64,000 nt of DNA from Rhizobiales bacterium 62-47 (GTDB lineage Bacteria > Pseudomonadota > Alphaproteobacteria > Rhizobiales > Xanthobacteraceae), in the NCBI GenBank assembly GCA_001899255.1, contig MKVX01000002.1, positions 434,001 through 498,000 on the forward strand, written 5' to 3'. How positions within the stretch are numbered: the first letter of the stretch is position 1; every line of letters begins with the position of its first letter. Position numbers and translations under genes: made by a program. This document shows positions 10,116-20,679 of this stretch, piece after piece. The notes beneath the pieces were generated by a model. It saw only the letters and a list, made by a program, of their open reading frames with translations, made no database searches and was not told the origin of the DNA.

Positions 10116-10145
10116 AAAATGGCCGGGAGCGATCCCGGCCATTTT
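10116..10145. terminator. Bidirectional intrinsic terminator between ompA-like gene and argG
   Basis: Thirteen-base perfect stem AAAATGGCCGGGA (10116-10128) with TCCCGGCCATTTT (10133-10145), tetraloop GCGA. The A-run and T-run at the two ends make it work in both directions, as expected between convergent genes. Confidence 0.85.
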
Positions 10146-10191
10146 TATTGCAGCCATTCAAAGCATCGCCGTCACCTGGCGCCCGCGCGGT

Positions 10192-11577
<1,386 letters not shown>

Positions 11578-11615
11578 TCAAACTTCGCGCCACCGGGCAC
11601 GCGTTTATATAGAGT

Positions 11616-12392
11616 TTACGGCAACGGCCGTGGGCCGACATCGCGGCCCCGCCACCGCTGCATCGCCCGATAGCCGGGCCAGGCCAGCCGCGTCAGCGCG
11701 GCATCGATCCGGTCATCGCTGAGCCGGGTTTTCGGCCAGCGGTAGATGTAGCCGTGCAGCAGCCAGATGACGAAGAAGGTCACCAGGCCCGCGCCCGCGA
11801 CATCGGTAAAGAAGTGTCCGCCGAAGGCCATGCGCAAGCCGCTGGTCGCGGCGCCGAACGCCAGCGCGGCGACATAGGCCACCGGCCGCAACGCCGGCGG
11901 TGTCAGCGCCGCCGGCGCTATGGTCCAGAACGCGGTGGCGCCCTCGCCGGAAATGAACGAGCAATTTTTCGCGCAGCGGCCGCGCGGATCCCACCATGCC
12001 ACGAAGGGCAGCGGCCCGCTGAATTCCGTCACCGCCACCGGGCGCGGCCGCCCCCAGAAGCTCTTGAACGTGAAATTGGTCAGAACGCCCGCCGCCATCA
12101 ACATGGTCAGCAGCAGGAAGACGGCCGCGCGGCCCGACATGATAAGGCGACGATCCGGCCGCAGCATTTTGACAACGAAGGCCGCGATCGCCGGCAACGC
12201 GAACGCCCAGGCGACCCACATCGCCGCATCGCGCAGGAAGTCGGCATGCGGATTGAGCCGCAGCGGGAAATCCTTGATCGCCGGATCGTAGAACAATCCG
12301 GCGAGCTTGAGATCCAGTTCGGGATAGACGCCGAACACCACGCCGATAACGAGCGAGAGGCCGAGCGCGATGAAAAGTCCGGTCCGGTTCAT
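11616..12392 (-). CDS. PAP2-family membrane phosphatase
   Basis: A 258-residue inner-membrane protein with about six transmembrane helices and the PAP2 catalytic blocks: KSFWGRPRP (motif 1), FISGEGATAF in place of the usual PSGH (motif 2), and SGLRMAFGGHFFTDVAG (motif 3). Known relatives dephosphorylate lipid A, undecaprenyl or phosphatidyl lipids. Loss of the canonical PSGH histidine is notable, though variant motif 2 forms occur in this family. I start at ATG 12392; the longer frame to 12440 runs through a dispersed repeat. Confidence 0.8.
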   Translation of the reverse strand: MNRTGLFIALGLSLVIGVVFGVYPELDLKLAGLFYDPAIKDFPLRLNPHADFLRDAAMWVAWAFALPAIAAFVVKMLRPDRRLIMSGRAAVFLLLTMLMAAGVLTNFTFKSFWGRPRPVAVTEFSGPLPFVAWWDPRGRCAKNCSFISGEGATAFWTIAPAALTPPALRPVAYVAALAFGAATSGLRMAFGGHFFTDVAGAGLVTFFVIWLLHGYIYRWPKTRLSDDRIDAALTRLAWPGYRAMQRWRGRDVGPRPLP

Positions 12393-12403
12393 GGGCGGGG
12401 TTA

Positions 12404-12450
12404 TAGCGTTTTCGGGCGAAGTGGAAACCGGTTCGCGCAAAGAAACCGCA
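12404..12450. repeat. Dispersed extragenic repeat, copy 1
   Basis: The segment from TAGCGTTTTCGGGCGAAG to GAAACCGC closely resembles 29813-29860, sharing AGCGTTTTC, GGCGAAG.GGAAACCGGTTCG and a trailing GAAA. It lies directly upstream of the PAP2 gene. It resembles a common intergenic motif in Rhizobiales; function unknown. Confidence 0.65.
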
Positions 12451-12488
12451 TCGAAACCAGATTCAAAAGAGCGCAGGCAGTGCGTAGC

Positions 12489-12965
12489 CTAGGCATCTTG
12501 CCGATCGGGGCCGCGCGGCGGCGGAGCCGCAGGTTCGCGCCATGCGCCGGCGTTGCGCCCGGCGATCAGCCAGTACACCATGCCAGCCACAATTCCCGCA
12601 CCGGTCATGACCTCGAGTTCGCGACGCACGATGCCGTTGAAATGCAGGGTCGCGGGATCGAACGGCACGAGGCCGAGATAGCAAGCGAGACCGACGGCCG
12701 CGCCGCCGAGCGCATAGGCCAGTGCGCGGCGGATGCAGAAGGCTTCGGTGATGGCCACCACCAGCATCGCCGGCACCAGAGCGAAACCGCTGACGAAGAT
12801 GAAGCCGAAGCCGAGCAGGATGTTGAACGCGTTGGGATCGATCGGGCCCAGCGCCAGATCGCTCCAGTCGGGAAACAGCAGCGCGATAACCACGACCATT
12901 CCCGCGGCAAGACAGGCGAAGAGAAATCCGAACAGGATTGCGAACAATCGACCGATCAATGCCAT
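12489..12965 (-). CDS. Hypothetical four-helix inner-membrane protein
   Basis: A 158-residue protein with about four hydrophobic helices (IGRLFAILFGFLFACLAAGM, the NILLGFGFIFVSGFALVPAM region, ALAYALGGAAVGLACYLG, MTGAGIVAGMVYWLIAG) and a charged Pro-rich C-terminal tail. I know no functional family for it; it is the kind of conserved rhizobial membrane protein left unnamed. ATG 12965 is chosen, with an alternative at 12989. It lies upstream of the PAP2 gene on the same strand, about 96 bp away. Confidence 0.65.
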   Translation of the reverse strand: MALIGRLFAILFGFLFACLAAGMVVVIALLFPDWSDLALGPIDPNAFNILLGFGFIFVSGFALVPAMLVVAITEAFCIRRALAYALGGAAVGLACYLGLVPFDPATLHFNGIVRRELEVMTGAGIVAGMVYWLIAGRNAGAWREPAAPPPRGPDRQDA

Positions 12966-12990
12966 GATTACGAGTCCCGCATCTCGCAAC

Positions 12991-13089
12991 CATCCTTCGA
13001 GACTCGCAAGTGCTCGCTCCTCAGGATGACGGCCCGGCTGATTTCGTCACCCTGAGGTGCCGACGCGAAGCGGCGGCCTCGAAGGGTAG
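12991..13089. repeat. REP/BIME-like palindromic element, copy 1
   Basis: Two facing half-elements: CATCCTTCGAGAC...CTCCTCAGGATG and CACCCTGAGGTGC...GGCCTCGAAGGGT, which are near reverse complements. Related halves recur at 28121-28197. This is the extragenic palindrome family typical of Bradyrhizobium-like genomes. Confidence 0.75.
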
Positions 13090-13110
13090 CGCGATGACAC
13101 AACACTTGGC

Positions 13111-14337
13111 TCAATCCGTCATCGCCATGGCGCGCAGTGCCTGACGTTCGCGCGCCGAGAGCTTCTCGGTTTCCGACTTGAGCTGACCGCAGGCAGCGAG
13201 AATGTCGCGGCCGCGCGGCGTGCGCACCGGCGACGAATAGCCGGCGTTAAATACGTATTCGGAAAACTTCTCGATCTGCTCCCAGTCCGAGCATTCGTAG
13301 CGCGTGCCGGGCCATGGATTGAACGGAATCAGGTTGATCTTGGCCGGAATGCCCTTGAGCAATTTCACCAGAAGCTTGGCATCGTCGAGTGAATCGTTGA
13401 CGCCCTTCAGCATGACGTATTCGAACGTGATGCGTCGCGCATTCGACGCGCCCGGATAGTCGCGGCACGCCTGGAGCAATTGCGCGATCGGATACTTGCG
13501 ATTGAGCGGCACCAGTTCGTCGCGCAGTTCGTCGCGCACCGCATGCAGCGAGATCGCCAGCGACACGCCGATTTCGGCGCCGGTGCGCGCGATGTTCGGC
13601 ACCACGCCTGACGTCGACAACGTAATGCGGCGTTTCGAAATACCGATGCCGTCGCCATCGGCGACGATCAAAAGCGCATCGCGCACCGCATCGAAATTGT
13701 AGAGCGGTTCGCCCATGCCCATCATGACGATGTTGGTAACGAGACGGCTGCCGGTCGGCGTCGTGCGATCGGCCCAATCGTTCAAGCGGTCGCGCGCCAC
13801 CATGATCTGGCCGACGATCTCGCCGGCGGTGAGATTGCGCACCAGACGCTGCGTGCCGGTGTGGCAGAACGAACAATTCAACGTGCAGCCGACCTGCGAC
13901 GACACGCAAAGCGTGCCGCGATCGGTTTCCGGAATGTAGACGCACTCGACCTCATGGGCCTTTTCGCCCGCCACGCCGCTCGGCAGGCTGAGCAGCCACT
14001 TGCGCGTGCCGTCGTTGGAAATCTGTTCGGCGACCACGTCGGGCCGCGCCACGGTAAAGTGCTGCGCGAGTTCGGCGCGCATCTCTTTCGAGATCGTCGT
14101 CATCGCGTCGAAGTCCTGGACGCCGCGGACATACATCCAGTGCCAGAGCTGTTGCACCCGCATCTTGTGCTGTGACGCCGGGACGCCGATGTCCCCGAGC
14201 TTTGCGGCCAGTTCCACGCGCGACAACCCGATCAGCGACGGCTTCGCCAGCGGCACATAGGCCTCCAGCGCGACTTTCTCCAACGGCACGTCGTTGGCGC
14301 GCGGCGCGGCTTTGGCCTCGGTTGAAGTCTGGGTCAT
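13111..14337 (-). CDS. rlmN: Dual-specificity RNA methyltransferase RlmN (radical SAM)
   Basis: Methylates C2 of an adenosine in 23S rRNA and in some tRNAs. Visible features are the radical-SAM cluster motif [13 protein letters not shown], the preceding VSSQVGC with one of the methyl-carrying cysteines, [20 protein letters not shown], and the C-terminal catalytic Cys in [10 protein letters not shown]. The N-terminal domain with [14 protein letters not shown] is the RlmN-type accessory domain. ATG 14337 (408 residues) is preferred over a TTG at 14358. Confidence 0.95.
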   Translation of the reverse strand: MTQTSTEAKAAPRANDVPLEKVALEAYVPLAKPSLIGLSRVELAAKLGDIGVPASQHKMRVQQLWHWMYVRGVQDFDAMTTISKEMRAELAQHFTVARPDVVAEQISNDGTRKWLLSLPSGVAGEKAHEVECVYIPETDRGTLCVSSQVGCTLNCSFCHTGTQRLVRNLTAGEIVGQIMVARDRLNDWADRTTPTGSRLVTNIVMMGMGEPLYNFDAVRDALLIVADGDGIGISKRRITLSTSGVVPNIARTGAEIGVSLAISLHAVRDELRDELVPLNRKYPIAQLLQACRDYPGASNARRITFEYVMLKGVNDSLDDAKLLVKLLKGIPAKINLIPFNPWPGTRYECSDWEQIEKFSEYVFNAGYSSPVRTPRGRDILAACGQLKSETEKLSARERQALRAMAMTD

Positions 14338-14498
14338 GGGTATCACGTTACTCGGCAAGTGCTCGGAGGACCGGCTTCACATAGGCCTTTCGGCCGCGCG
14401 TGGAAAGGCGGCGCGGGCCGAAACGGTCATATTGTCAGTTTTCTCGGAACCCTCGGGGGCGGCCAAAACACGATGAATTCAGCCAAAAACGCTAATTT

Positions 14499-14527
14499 CG
14501 TCACTGCGAGGAGCAAAGCGACGAAGC
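14499..14527. repeat. Short extragenic repeat half-element
   Basis: CGTCACTGCGAGGAGCAAAG followed by CGACGAAG resembles the CGTCATTGCGAGGAGCGAAG half-repeat common in Bradyrhizobium-like genomes. Only one half is present here, between the IalB gene and rlmN. Confidence 0.4.
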
Positions 14528-14535
14528 ATGGACCC

Positions 14536-15141
14536 TCAGCGGCACTCCTGCGCGACGCGATCCAGCGCCTGCGACAAGCCCTTGAGCGAGAAAACGTCGG
14601 TGGTCTGGGTGCCCTTGCCGGACACCGCCTTGACGGTGACGTCGGCGCCCTTGCGCATCGCCTCGACCAGCTTGGCCTCTTCGGCGGCGTTCTTGATCCA
14701 TAGGCCGTCGCCCTGCGTGTACATGGCGTAGCTGGCGCCGCCGACATCGAGCGTCGAATCCGATCCCGGCTTGACCGGATAGCCGATCATGATCGAGACC
14801 TCGTTGGCCACCTTTTCCGCAGGGCGAGTAGAGATGAAGGCATAGGCCGGATCGCGCGGCCGATTGGGCGGGTTGGTCTTCGACGAGGTCGGCTTGGCCA
14901 GCGCGAAGCAAACCTTCTTGCCGCTCGGAGCTGCCGTATAGGCGCCCCACCCGCCGAACTGACCGAGCAGCGTCGGCTCCGCGCCACCGGCGGCCTGCTT
15001 GGCCTCTGGCTTGGCTGCGGCCTGCTTCGCGGGAGCCTGCTTGGCGGATTTGCTCGACGCACCCTGTGCCAGCGCGAGGGAGGTTCCCCCACACAGCATT
15101 GCGCTTGTCGTCAGAAGTATCAGCGTTCGCCGCACGGACAT
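14536..15141 (-). CDS. Invasion-associated locus B (IalB) family secreted protein
   Basis: A 201-residue exported protein: signal peptide LILLTTSAMLCGGTSLALAQ, a Lys/Ala/Gln-rich linker (SAKQAPAKQAAAKPEAKQAA), and an IalB-like beta domain (FGGWGAYTAAPSGKKVCFAL, IMIGYPVKP, YAMYTQGDGLWIKNAAEE). IalB proteins are periplasmic or surface proteins named from Bartonella; their molecular role is unsettled. A GAGG ribosome-binding site upstream of 15141 and the signal peptide set the start; the longer frame to 15384 lacks both. A second IalB member lies at 44370. Confidence 0.83.
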   Translation of the reverse strand: MSVRRTLILLTTSAMLCGGTSLALAQGASSKSAKQAPAKQAAAKPEAKQAAGGAEPTLLGQFGGWGAYTAAPSGKKVCFALAKPTSSKTNPPNRPRDPAYAFISTRPAEKVANEVSIMIGYPVKPGSDSTLDVGGASYAMYTQGDGLWIKNAAEEAKLVEAMRKGADVTVKAVSGKGTQTTDVFSLKGLSQALDRVAQECR

Positions 15142-15608
15142 CACCGGGCCTCGTTCTCGTACGATTGTGACTGGAAGATGACTTCGCATCGTTCGCCGCC
15201 CGAATCTGCAATAAACGGGAATCACCTTGATGGGAAGGGCAGCCGTTTTCCCGCCGCTGCGCACCGTCGCATCCGTGTGCCGATATTCACGCGCTGATGC
15301 GATTCGCTGATGCCGCGGCTGCGACGACAATCCGATGCTAGAGCGTAACTGTACCCAACCGCGCGTTGATCCGCTGCACCACATCGTCCGCGTCGCTAAG
15401 GACGATCGTCATGCGGCCCCGATGGTTCGAGGCGGCTTGAGCGCGCCGCCTTCTCATGAGGTCGTGTCGAAACAGATTGTAGCCTGCCGCCAAATCCGGC
15501 AAAAAGCCTGACAACACCGTGCGCGCTTTGCGAAAGTCATGCTCTCGCAAATTCCACCTCTCGCAATTCCCGCTCGTCCAGCAATTGTCCTGCAAAACAG
15601 GTGCGTTC
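15142..15608. other. Divergent intergenic region, no gene recognised
   Basis: About 470 bp separate the IalB gene from the divergent quinone oxidoreductase. Open frames on both strands extend into it, but they show no signal peptide, domain or convincing start. Presumably it holds the two promoters; I could not pick out clear elements. Confidence 0.5.
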
Positions 15609-16583
15609 ATGAAAGCGATCCTCTGCTCCGAATATTGTGGTCCCGACGATCTCGTGCTGGCGGACGTGCCGGATCCGGTGGCCGGCCCCGGCGAAGCGGT
15701 GATCGCGATTAAGGCGGCGGCGCTGAATTTCTTCGACCTGCTGATGATCCAGGGCAAGTATCAGATCAAGCCGCCGTTCCCGTTCTCGCCATCGGCCGAA
15801 GTTGCCGGCGTCATTGAAAGCGTCGGCGCCGGCGTCACTGACTTGAAGGTCGGCGACCGCGTGATGGCCTCATGCGGTCATAACGGCGCGCGCGAGAAGA
15901 TCGCGTTACCCGCAACGTCGATCATCAAGATTCCGGACAACCTCGATTTCGATCGCGCCGCCGGCATCACCATCATCTACGGCACCACACTGCACGCGCT
16001 GGAAGATCGCGCCAGCCCGAAACCCGGCGAGACGCTGGCGGTGCTCGGCGCCGCAGGCGGCACGGGTCTCGCCGCCTGCGAACTCGGGAAACTGATGGGC
16101 CTGAAGGTGATCGCCTGCGCGTCCTCCGACGAGAAGCTCGCTTTCGCCAAACAGCACGGCGCCGAACTGACGCTGAATTACGCCAAGGAAGATTTGAAAG
16201 AAGGACTGAAGAAGCTCACCGGCGGCAAAGGCGTAGACATCGTATTCGATCCGGTTGGCGGATCGTTTGCCGAAGCCGCGCTGCGCGCCATCGCCTGGGA
16301 AGGCCGTTTCCTAGTGATCGGATTCGCTGCCGGCGACATCCCGAAGATGCCGCTCAATCTCGCGCTGCTCAAAGGCTGCGACATTCGCGGCGTGTTCTGG
16401 GGCGCATGGACCAAGATCAATCCGCAGAAGAATCGCGCCAACCTCGAGAAGCTCGCCAGGTGGACCGCCGAGGGCAAGATCTCATCGCATGTCGATCGCA
16501 CCTTCCCGTTGGCGCAGACCGCCGACGCGCTCAAGGTGCTCGCGGGCCGCAAGGCAATGGGCAAGGTGATCCTGCATCCGTGA
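15609..16583 (+). CDS. Zinc-independent NAD(P)H:quinone oxidoreductase (MDR superfamily)
   Basis: A 324-residue medium-chain dehydrogenase/reductase of the QOR type. The N-terminal GroES-like domain contains LNFFDLLMIQGKYQIKPPFPF and the GVIESVGAGVTDLKVGDRV block. The Rossmann motif VLGAAGGTGLAACELGK, with GG rather than zinc-ligand cysteines, indicates NADPH binding. Family members reduce quinones or enones; bacterial paralogues are often linked to acyl-CoA metabolism. The start at MKAILCSEY aligns with the family; the upstream in-frame stretch to 15519 is not homologous. Confidence 0.87.
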   Translation: MKAILCSEYCGPDDLVLADVPDPVAGPGEAVIAIKAAALNFFDLLMIQGKYQIKPPFPFSPSAEVAGVIESVGAGVTDLKVGDRVMASCGHNGAREKIALPATSIIKIPDNLDFDRAAGITIIYGTTLHALEDRASPKPGETLAVLGAAGGTGLAACELGKLMGLKVIACASSDEKLAFAKQHGAELTLNYAKEDLKEGLKKLTGGKGVDIVFDPVGGSFAEAALRAIAWEGRFLVIGFAAGDIPKMPLNLALLKGCDIRGVFWGAWTKINPQKNRANLEKLARWTAEGKISSHVDRTFPLAQTADALKVLAGRKAMGKVILHP

Positions 16584-16672
16584 GGTCACCGTACTTATGC
16601 TGGACGCCTGATCGAAAATGCGTTCGACATCTTCGAACTCTTTTCTTGCTCGCTTGAACAAGTATCAGCTTT

Positions 16673-16703
16673 CGTCATGGCCGGGCTCATCCCGGCCATG
16701 ACG
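16673..16703. repeat. REP-like perfect hairpin
   Basis: Thirteen-base perfect stem CGTCATGGCCGGG (16673-16685) with CCCGGCCATGACG (16691-16703), loop CTCAT. It lies between convergent genes. It has no T-tract, so it is more likely an extragenic palindrome than an intrinsic terminator. It shares its core with 22848-22936. Confidence 0.75.
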
Positions 16704-16753
16704 TCCCAATTGGCATTAGCACTATTTCAGTAGCGTCCTTGAGAGCCCGACTC

Positions 16754-17134
16754 TCATGTCGCATCGTCCTCCACCGCGCCACGCTTGAGCGCGGCGCGCG
16801 CGGCATCGCGATGCTCGGGGCGGATGTTGCTTGCCACCATGCGGATTGCCGTGGCGAGCACAGCGGCATCGTCGGTGAAGCCGAGCACCGGCAACACGTC
16901 CGGCACGAAATCGAACGGCAGCACGAAATAGGCGATGGCGCCGAGCAGCGCCGCCTGCACATGGCGCGGCGTCTGCCGGTCGAAGGCGCAGTAATACGCC
17001 GCCAGCAAATCCTCGGCGAACGGAAGCTGCGCCACCACACGCTTCAGCTTGCGCCAGAACTCCTTACGGACACGCGCGGGATCCTTCGCCAGCCGTTCGG
17101 CCGGACCGAAGCCCATACTGAATTCCTTGGCCAT
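16754..17134 (-). CDS. YkvA family (DUF1232) protein
   Basis: A 126-residue protein with the DUF1232 core ALLGAIAYFVLPFDFVPDVLPVLGFTDDAAVL, an amphipathic or membrane-dipping segment with conserved P, D and DD. The N-terminal half is helical and basic. No biochemical role is established for the family. Convergent with the quinone oxidoreductase. Confidence 0.82.
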   Translation of the reverse strand: MAKEFSMGFGPAERLAKDPARVRKEFWRKLKRVVAQLPFAEDLLAAYYCAFDRQTPRHVQAALLGAIAYFVLPFDFVPDVLPVLGFTDDAAVLATAIRMVASNIRPEHRDAARAALKRGAVEDDAT

Positions 17135-17211
17135 GGCCAGCCTTCCTCACCTGACGGTTGCCGCTCTCCGCACTTCAATTGGGGAAGCCACAAAGCCAGT
17201 GCAAGATTGCC

Positions 17212-17517
17212 TCACGCCACCCCGAGTTGCGCAGCGATGGCATTCATCGCCCTGGCCAGCGTCACGTCGCGGGCGGTCACGCCCCCGGCGTCATGGGTTG
17301 CCAGCACTACCTCCACAGTTTTGTAGACGTTGCGCCATTCGGGGTGATGATCGCTCTTTTCGGCAACCAGTGCGGCGCGGCTCATGAAACCGAACGCCTC
17401 ATTGAAATCCTTGAAGATAAACGTCCGGGTGATGGCCTCGCGGCCGCTCACGTCCGACCAGCCCTTAAGTTCCCGCAACGCCGCGCGACGCGCCTCCGCC
17501 GATAGCCGTTCGGTCAT
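17212..17517 (-). CDS. phhB: 4a-hydroxytetrahydrobiopterin dehydratase (PCD/DCoH)
   Basis: Dehydrates the carbinolamine formed by pterin-dependent hydroxylases and recycles the cofactor. The 101 residues carry the signature [20 protein letters not shown] with the paired histidines, then [20 protein letters not shown] site eight bases before ATG 17517 supports this start rather than the longer frame to 17583. No phenylalanine hydroxylase is nearby. Confidence 0.92.
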   Translation of the reverse strand: MTERLSAEARRAALRELKGWSDVSGREAITRTFIFKDFNEAFGFMSRAALVAEKSDHHPEWRNVYKTVEVVLATHDAGGVTARDVTLARAMNAIAAQLGVA

Positions 17518-17697
17518 GTTTCCGCTCTCCATGTGTATCAACCTTATAGGAACACCGGTACGGACACACAGTGCCTGCCACAATAATGAACCAAATTCAG
17601 TCCAGATGCGGCAAAGTAACCATGACGATGACGTGAACCCGCACCGGTCGACTCCTCTGCTAGGATTGATGGCGTCGACTAAATTGGGCCGCTGACA

Positions 17698-19146
17698 TTG
17701 GACACCAAGCGATTGTTTTCAAGATCGATCGCGGATGGCCCGAATCCCGGCGGGCCGATGCCGCCACCGTCGGCTCGCTCCGTGAAGCGAAAGGTCACGC
17801 TGATCACGCTGGCGGGCACGCTGGCGCTGGTCGGTGCCGTGGTGGGCACATACTACTTCGCCATGCGGCCGGTGACGCTGCGCGTTGCGGTAGGCCCGCC
17901 CAACAGCGAGGACGTGAAGGTCATTCAGGCGCTGACGCAGGCCTTTGCCCGGCAGCAGAATTCCGTGCGCCTGCGTCCTGTGCCAACCGACAGCGCCACG
18001 GCAAGCGCGGCGGCGATCGCCAACCAGACGGCCGATCTCGCGATCGTGCGCGGCGATCTGGAACTTCCCAAGACGGCCCAGGCGGTGGCGACGTTGCGCA
18101 AGAACGTCGTGGTGTTGTGGGTCCCGCCGCGAAGCAAGGACAAGGCGGCCGCCAAGAATGCCGGTCCGAAGATCACCAAGATTTCGCAATTGGCCGGGCG
18201 TCGCGTCGGTGTGATCGGCCGTACGCCGGCTAACGTCAACCTGTTGAAGGTGATCGTGCAGCAGTACGGCGTCGATTTCAGCAAGCTCGACGTCGTGCAG
18301 TTCTCGACCAGCGAAGCCACCGATGCGGTGCGCAACCACAAGGCGGATGCGTTCCTCGCCGCCGGCCCGGTGAACAGCAAGATCACCACCGAAGCGGTCA
18401 ACGCCTTGCCGCGCGACGGTGCGCCGACATTCCTCGCCATCGATTCGGCCGATGCGATTTCGCAGAACCATCCCGTTTACGAAGCCGCGGAGATTCCCGC
18501 CGGCGCCTTCGGTGGCTCGCCGCCGCGGCCGGAAGAGGAAGTGAAGACGATCAGCTTCTCGCATCACATCGTCGCGCGCAAAGGATTGTCGGACACCACG
18601 GTCGCGGCCTTCACCCGGCAGTTGTTCGCGATCCGCCAGTCGCTGATGTCGGAATTTCCTCTCGCTGCCAAGATTGAAACTCCGGACACCGACAAGGATG
18701 CGGTGCTGCCGGTCCATCCCGGCGCCGCCGCCTACGTCGATGGCGAAGAAAAGTCCTTCATGGACCGCTATGGAGATTACATCTGGTGGGGCTTGATGGC
18801 GATGTCGGCGCTTGGCTCGGCCGGCGCCTGGTTCGCCAGCTATCTGAGGAAGGACGAGCGCACCAGCAATACATCGTTGCGCGGGCGCCTGATCGACATG
18901 CTGGCTATCGCACGCCACAGCACCTCGATCGAGGAACTCGATCAGATGCAGGCCGAAGCCGACGGCATTATGCGCGACACGCTCGATTGCTTCGAACGCG
19001 GCGGCATCGAGGAAGGCTCGCTGACCGCCTTTCACATCGCGCTCGAGCAGTTCCACAACGCCGTGGCCGATCGCAAATCGCTGCTGATGTCGATGCCACC
19101 GGACACTCCGAAATCGAACGTGCAGTTGATCGCCAGCGCATCGTAA
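17698..19146 (+). CDS. Membrane-anchored TAXI-family periplasmic solute-binding protein
   Basis: A 482-residue protein. A cytoplasmic Pro-rich start is followed by a transmembrane helix at about 33-56 ([20 protein letters not shown]). A TAXI/NMT1-like periplasmic binding domain follows, with [42 protein letters not shown] and [12 protein letters not shown] second helix at about 361-383 ([19 protein letters not shown]) leads into a helical cytoplasmic tail of about 100 residues. TAXI proteins normally deliver substrates to TRAP permeases, but none is nearby, and two anchors with an inside tail fit a sensor or scaffold. The start is TTG; ATG 17758 is an alternative that keeps the first helix. 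Confidence 0.75.
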   Translation: MDTKRLFSRSIADGPNPGGPMPPPSARSVKRKVTLITLAGTLALVGAVVGTYYFAMRPVTLRVAVGPPNSEDVKVIQALTQAFARQQNSVRLRPVPTDSATASAAAIANQTADLAIVRGDLELPKTAQAVATLRKNVVVLWVPPRSKDKAAAKNAGPKITKISQLAGRRVGVIGRTPANVNLLKVIVQQYGVDFSKLDVVQFSTSEATDAVRNHKADAFLAAGPVNSKITTEAVNALPRDGAPTFLAIDSADAISQNHPVYEAAEIPAGAFGGSPPRPEEEVKTISFSHHIVARKGLSDTTVAAFTRQLFAIRQSLMSEFPLAAKIETPDTDKDAVLPVHPGAAAYVDGEEKSFMDRYGDYIWWGLMAMSALGSAGAWFASYLRKDERTSNTSLRGRLIDMLAIARHSTSIEELDQMQAEADGIMRDTLDCFERGGIEEGSLTAFHIALEQFHNAVADRKSLLMSMPPDTPKSNVQLIASAS

Positions 19147-19198
19147 CCGACGCCGCGCGTGCCGCTCATCACCCCGCGCCGCCTGTGGCGATGACACA

Positions 19199-19606
19199 TT
19201 ATGGGCGCGGCACTGACCAGTTTCGCAACACCGTCTGCAGATCGTCCATCGCATAAGGTTTGCTGAGGATCGGCCGATGCGCAAAGCGGCTGAACAGCGC
19301 AAGGTCGGCGCGATAACCGGTGACGAGGGCAAAGGGCACCCCGAGCTCGACAAGCCGATCCGCGACGACCAGACTGGTCTCCGAGCCAAGCCCGACATCG
19401 AGCAGCGCGAAATGTGGTGTCCGCTCCGCGATCATGGCCAGCGCTTCGTTGACATTGGCCGCCGTACGCACGGCTTGGACCCCAAGGCCGAGAATGGCCT
19501 CCTCGAAATCCATCGCGATGATGGCGTCGTCCTCGACGATGAGCACATCGTCAGGCATCGCGCCGAGAGCCGTGACCGGCTGACCTTGGGGAGGCAACGT
19601 TTCCAT
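19199..19606 (-). CDS. Single-domain response regulator receiver
   Basis: A 135-residue CheY-like receiver with no output domain. Visible features are the acidic pair in VLIVEDDAIIAMDFEEAI, the phosphoacceptor Asp in FALLDVGLG (about residue 70), the T in ALVTGYR, and the conserved Lys in PILSKPYAMDDL. Such proteins often relay phosphate or feed into general-stress histidine kinases. The start is 19606, or 19558 if the 16-residue leader is not translated. It is divergent from the Crp/Fnr regulator at 19813. Confidence 0.86.
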   Translation of the reverse strand: METLPPQGQPVTALGAMPDDVLIVEDDAIIAMDFEEAILGLGVQAVRTAANVNEALAMIAERTPHFALLDVGLGSETSLVVADRLVELGVPFALVTGYRADLALFSRFAHRPILSKPYAMDDLQTVLRNWSVPRP

Positions 19607-19757
19607 GATCTCGCGACTGATGCGTTGGAGGCAGCTCTGATCGGGTGAGCCTTGCAGACAAGGGCCTGCAAGACGCGGCGTCCCGCCAATGCCTCAACGA
19701 GCACATCTTCGGTTCCGACACGGAACTCATCACATCATCGCCCTATTGTCTGTTCAC

Positions 19758-19769
19758 TTGTGCACACAA
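19758..19769. promoter_or_regulatory. Possible operator palindrome upstream of Crp/Fnr gene
   Basis: TTGTGCACACAA is a perfect 12-base palindrome 44 bp before the start codon at 19813, in the divergent region shared with the receiver gene. TTG...CAA half-sites resemble those of Crp/Fnr proteins, but the spacing is two bases short of the usual box. Autoregulation is a guess. Confidence 0.35.
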
Positions 19770-19812
19770 ATCCTGTCACAGCTCAGATACAACTGCCGCT
19801 CGGAGTGGGACC

Positions 19813-20571
19813 ATGGATCAGCAAAGCTCATCCTCGATATCGGGCGATCGACCGTACAACAACCTGTTACGCCGATTGAGCGCCAGCGATTACGCGCTGA
19901 TCGCGCCGCAACTCGAGATGTCGGAGGAAGCCGCCGGCGAGCTGATCTACAATCCCGGCGACGACGTCGAGACGGTCCACTTTCCATGCGGCCCCAGCCT
20001 TGCCTCTTACCTGATTACCAATGAAGACGGCCGCGATGTCGAAACCATCCTGGTCGGGCGCGAAGGTGCGATTGGCGGCATCGTCAGCCAGGGCCACCTG
20101 CCGGCCTATTCGCGCATAACCGTGAAGTTCGGCGGTCCCTTCGCGCGGCTGCGGGTCGGGACGCTGGAGGCGGCGAAGCTCAAATCGGCAACGTTGCGTA
20201 ACCTGTTCGCGCGCTATGCCGACTGCATGCTGGCGCAAGTGTTCCAGTCGATCGCCTGCAACGCCATTCACACCATCGAGCAGCGCACCGCGAAGTGGAT
20301 CATCTCCGCGATGGATCGCACCGACAGCGATCTGGTACCGCTGACCCACGAACAGCTGGCCACTATGCTTGGCGTCGGGCGCAGCTATGCCAGCCGCGTG
20401 GTGCAGACGTTCAAGGCGGAACGGGTCCTCGAAACCCGGCGCGGAGCGCTGCTGGTGCGCGATTACGAGGCGCTGAAATCGCGCGCCTGCCTCTGCAATG
20501 ATTCGGTCAAGGCTCACTTCGAGGAGGTCTTGACGGGGGTCTACCCCAGCGAGGAAACCGAGGGCGCCTGA
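19813..20571 (+). CDS. Crp/Fnr family transcriptional regulator
   Basis: A 252-residue regulator with a divergent N-terminal cyclic-nucleotide-like beta barrel (ELIYNPGDDVETVHFPCGP; VETILVGREGAIGG) and a C-terminal winged helix: IEQRTAKWIISAMDR then LTHEQLATMLGVGRSYASRVVQTFKAERVLETRRG. No FNR-type N-terminal cysteine cluster is visible, so oxygen sensing by iron-sulfur is unlikely. ATG 19813 has a GGAG/GGGA site upstream; the longer frame from 19645 lacks domain support. Confidence 0.87.
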   Translation: MDQQSSSSISGDRPYNNLLRRLSASDYALIAPQLEMSEEAAGELIYNPGDDVETVHFPCGPSLASYLITNEDGRDVETILVGREGAIGGIVSQGHLPAYSRITVKFGGPFARLRVGTLEAAKLKSATLRNLFARYADCMLAQVFQSIACNAIHTIEQRTAKWIISAMDRTDSDLVPLTHEQLATMLGVGRSYASRVVQTFKAERVLETRRGALLVRDYEALKSRACLCNDSVKAHFEEVLTGVYPSEETEGA

Positions 20572-20634
20572 GCGGCACGGACGGCGCCCGTTAACATTTC
20601 GCGCCGATGTCGTGCGAAATTCGCAAAGAAGCCG

Positions 20635-20662
20635 TTGTTATTTAACTTTTTCCGACTATATT
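20635..20662 (+). promoter_or_regulatory. Sigma70-like promoter in the typA leader
   Basis: -35 TTGTTA (20635-20640) and -10 TATATT (20657-20662) with a 16-base spacer, in an AT-rich patch within otherwise GC-rich DNA. Predicted start near 20669, about 330 bases before typA. Confidence 0.5.
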
Positions 20663-20679
20663 GCGCCGCAACGCGTCCC

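Noticed and set aside
15338-15757. 139-residue minus-strand frame between the IalB gene and the quinone oxidoreductase
   Set aside because: It runs across the start of the well-supported oxidoreductase, and has no signal, domain or ribosome-binding site.
17719-19398. 559-residue minus-strand open frame
   Set aside because: Antisense shadow of the TAXI protein; no motif, and it overlaps the receiver gene as well.
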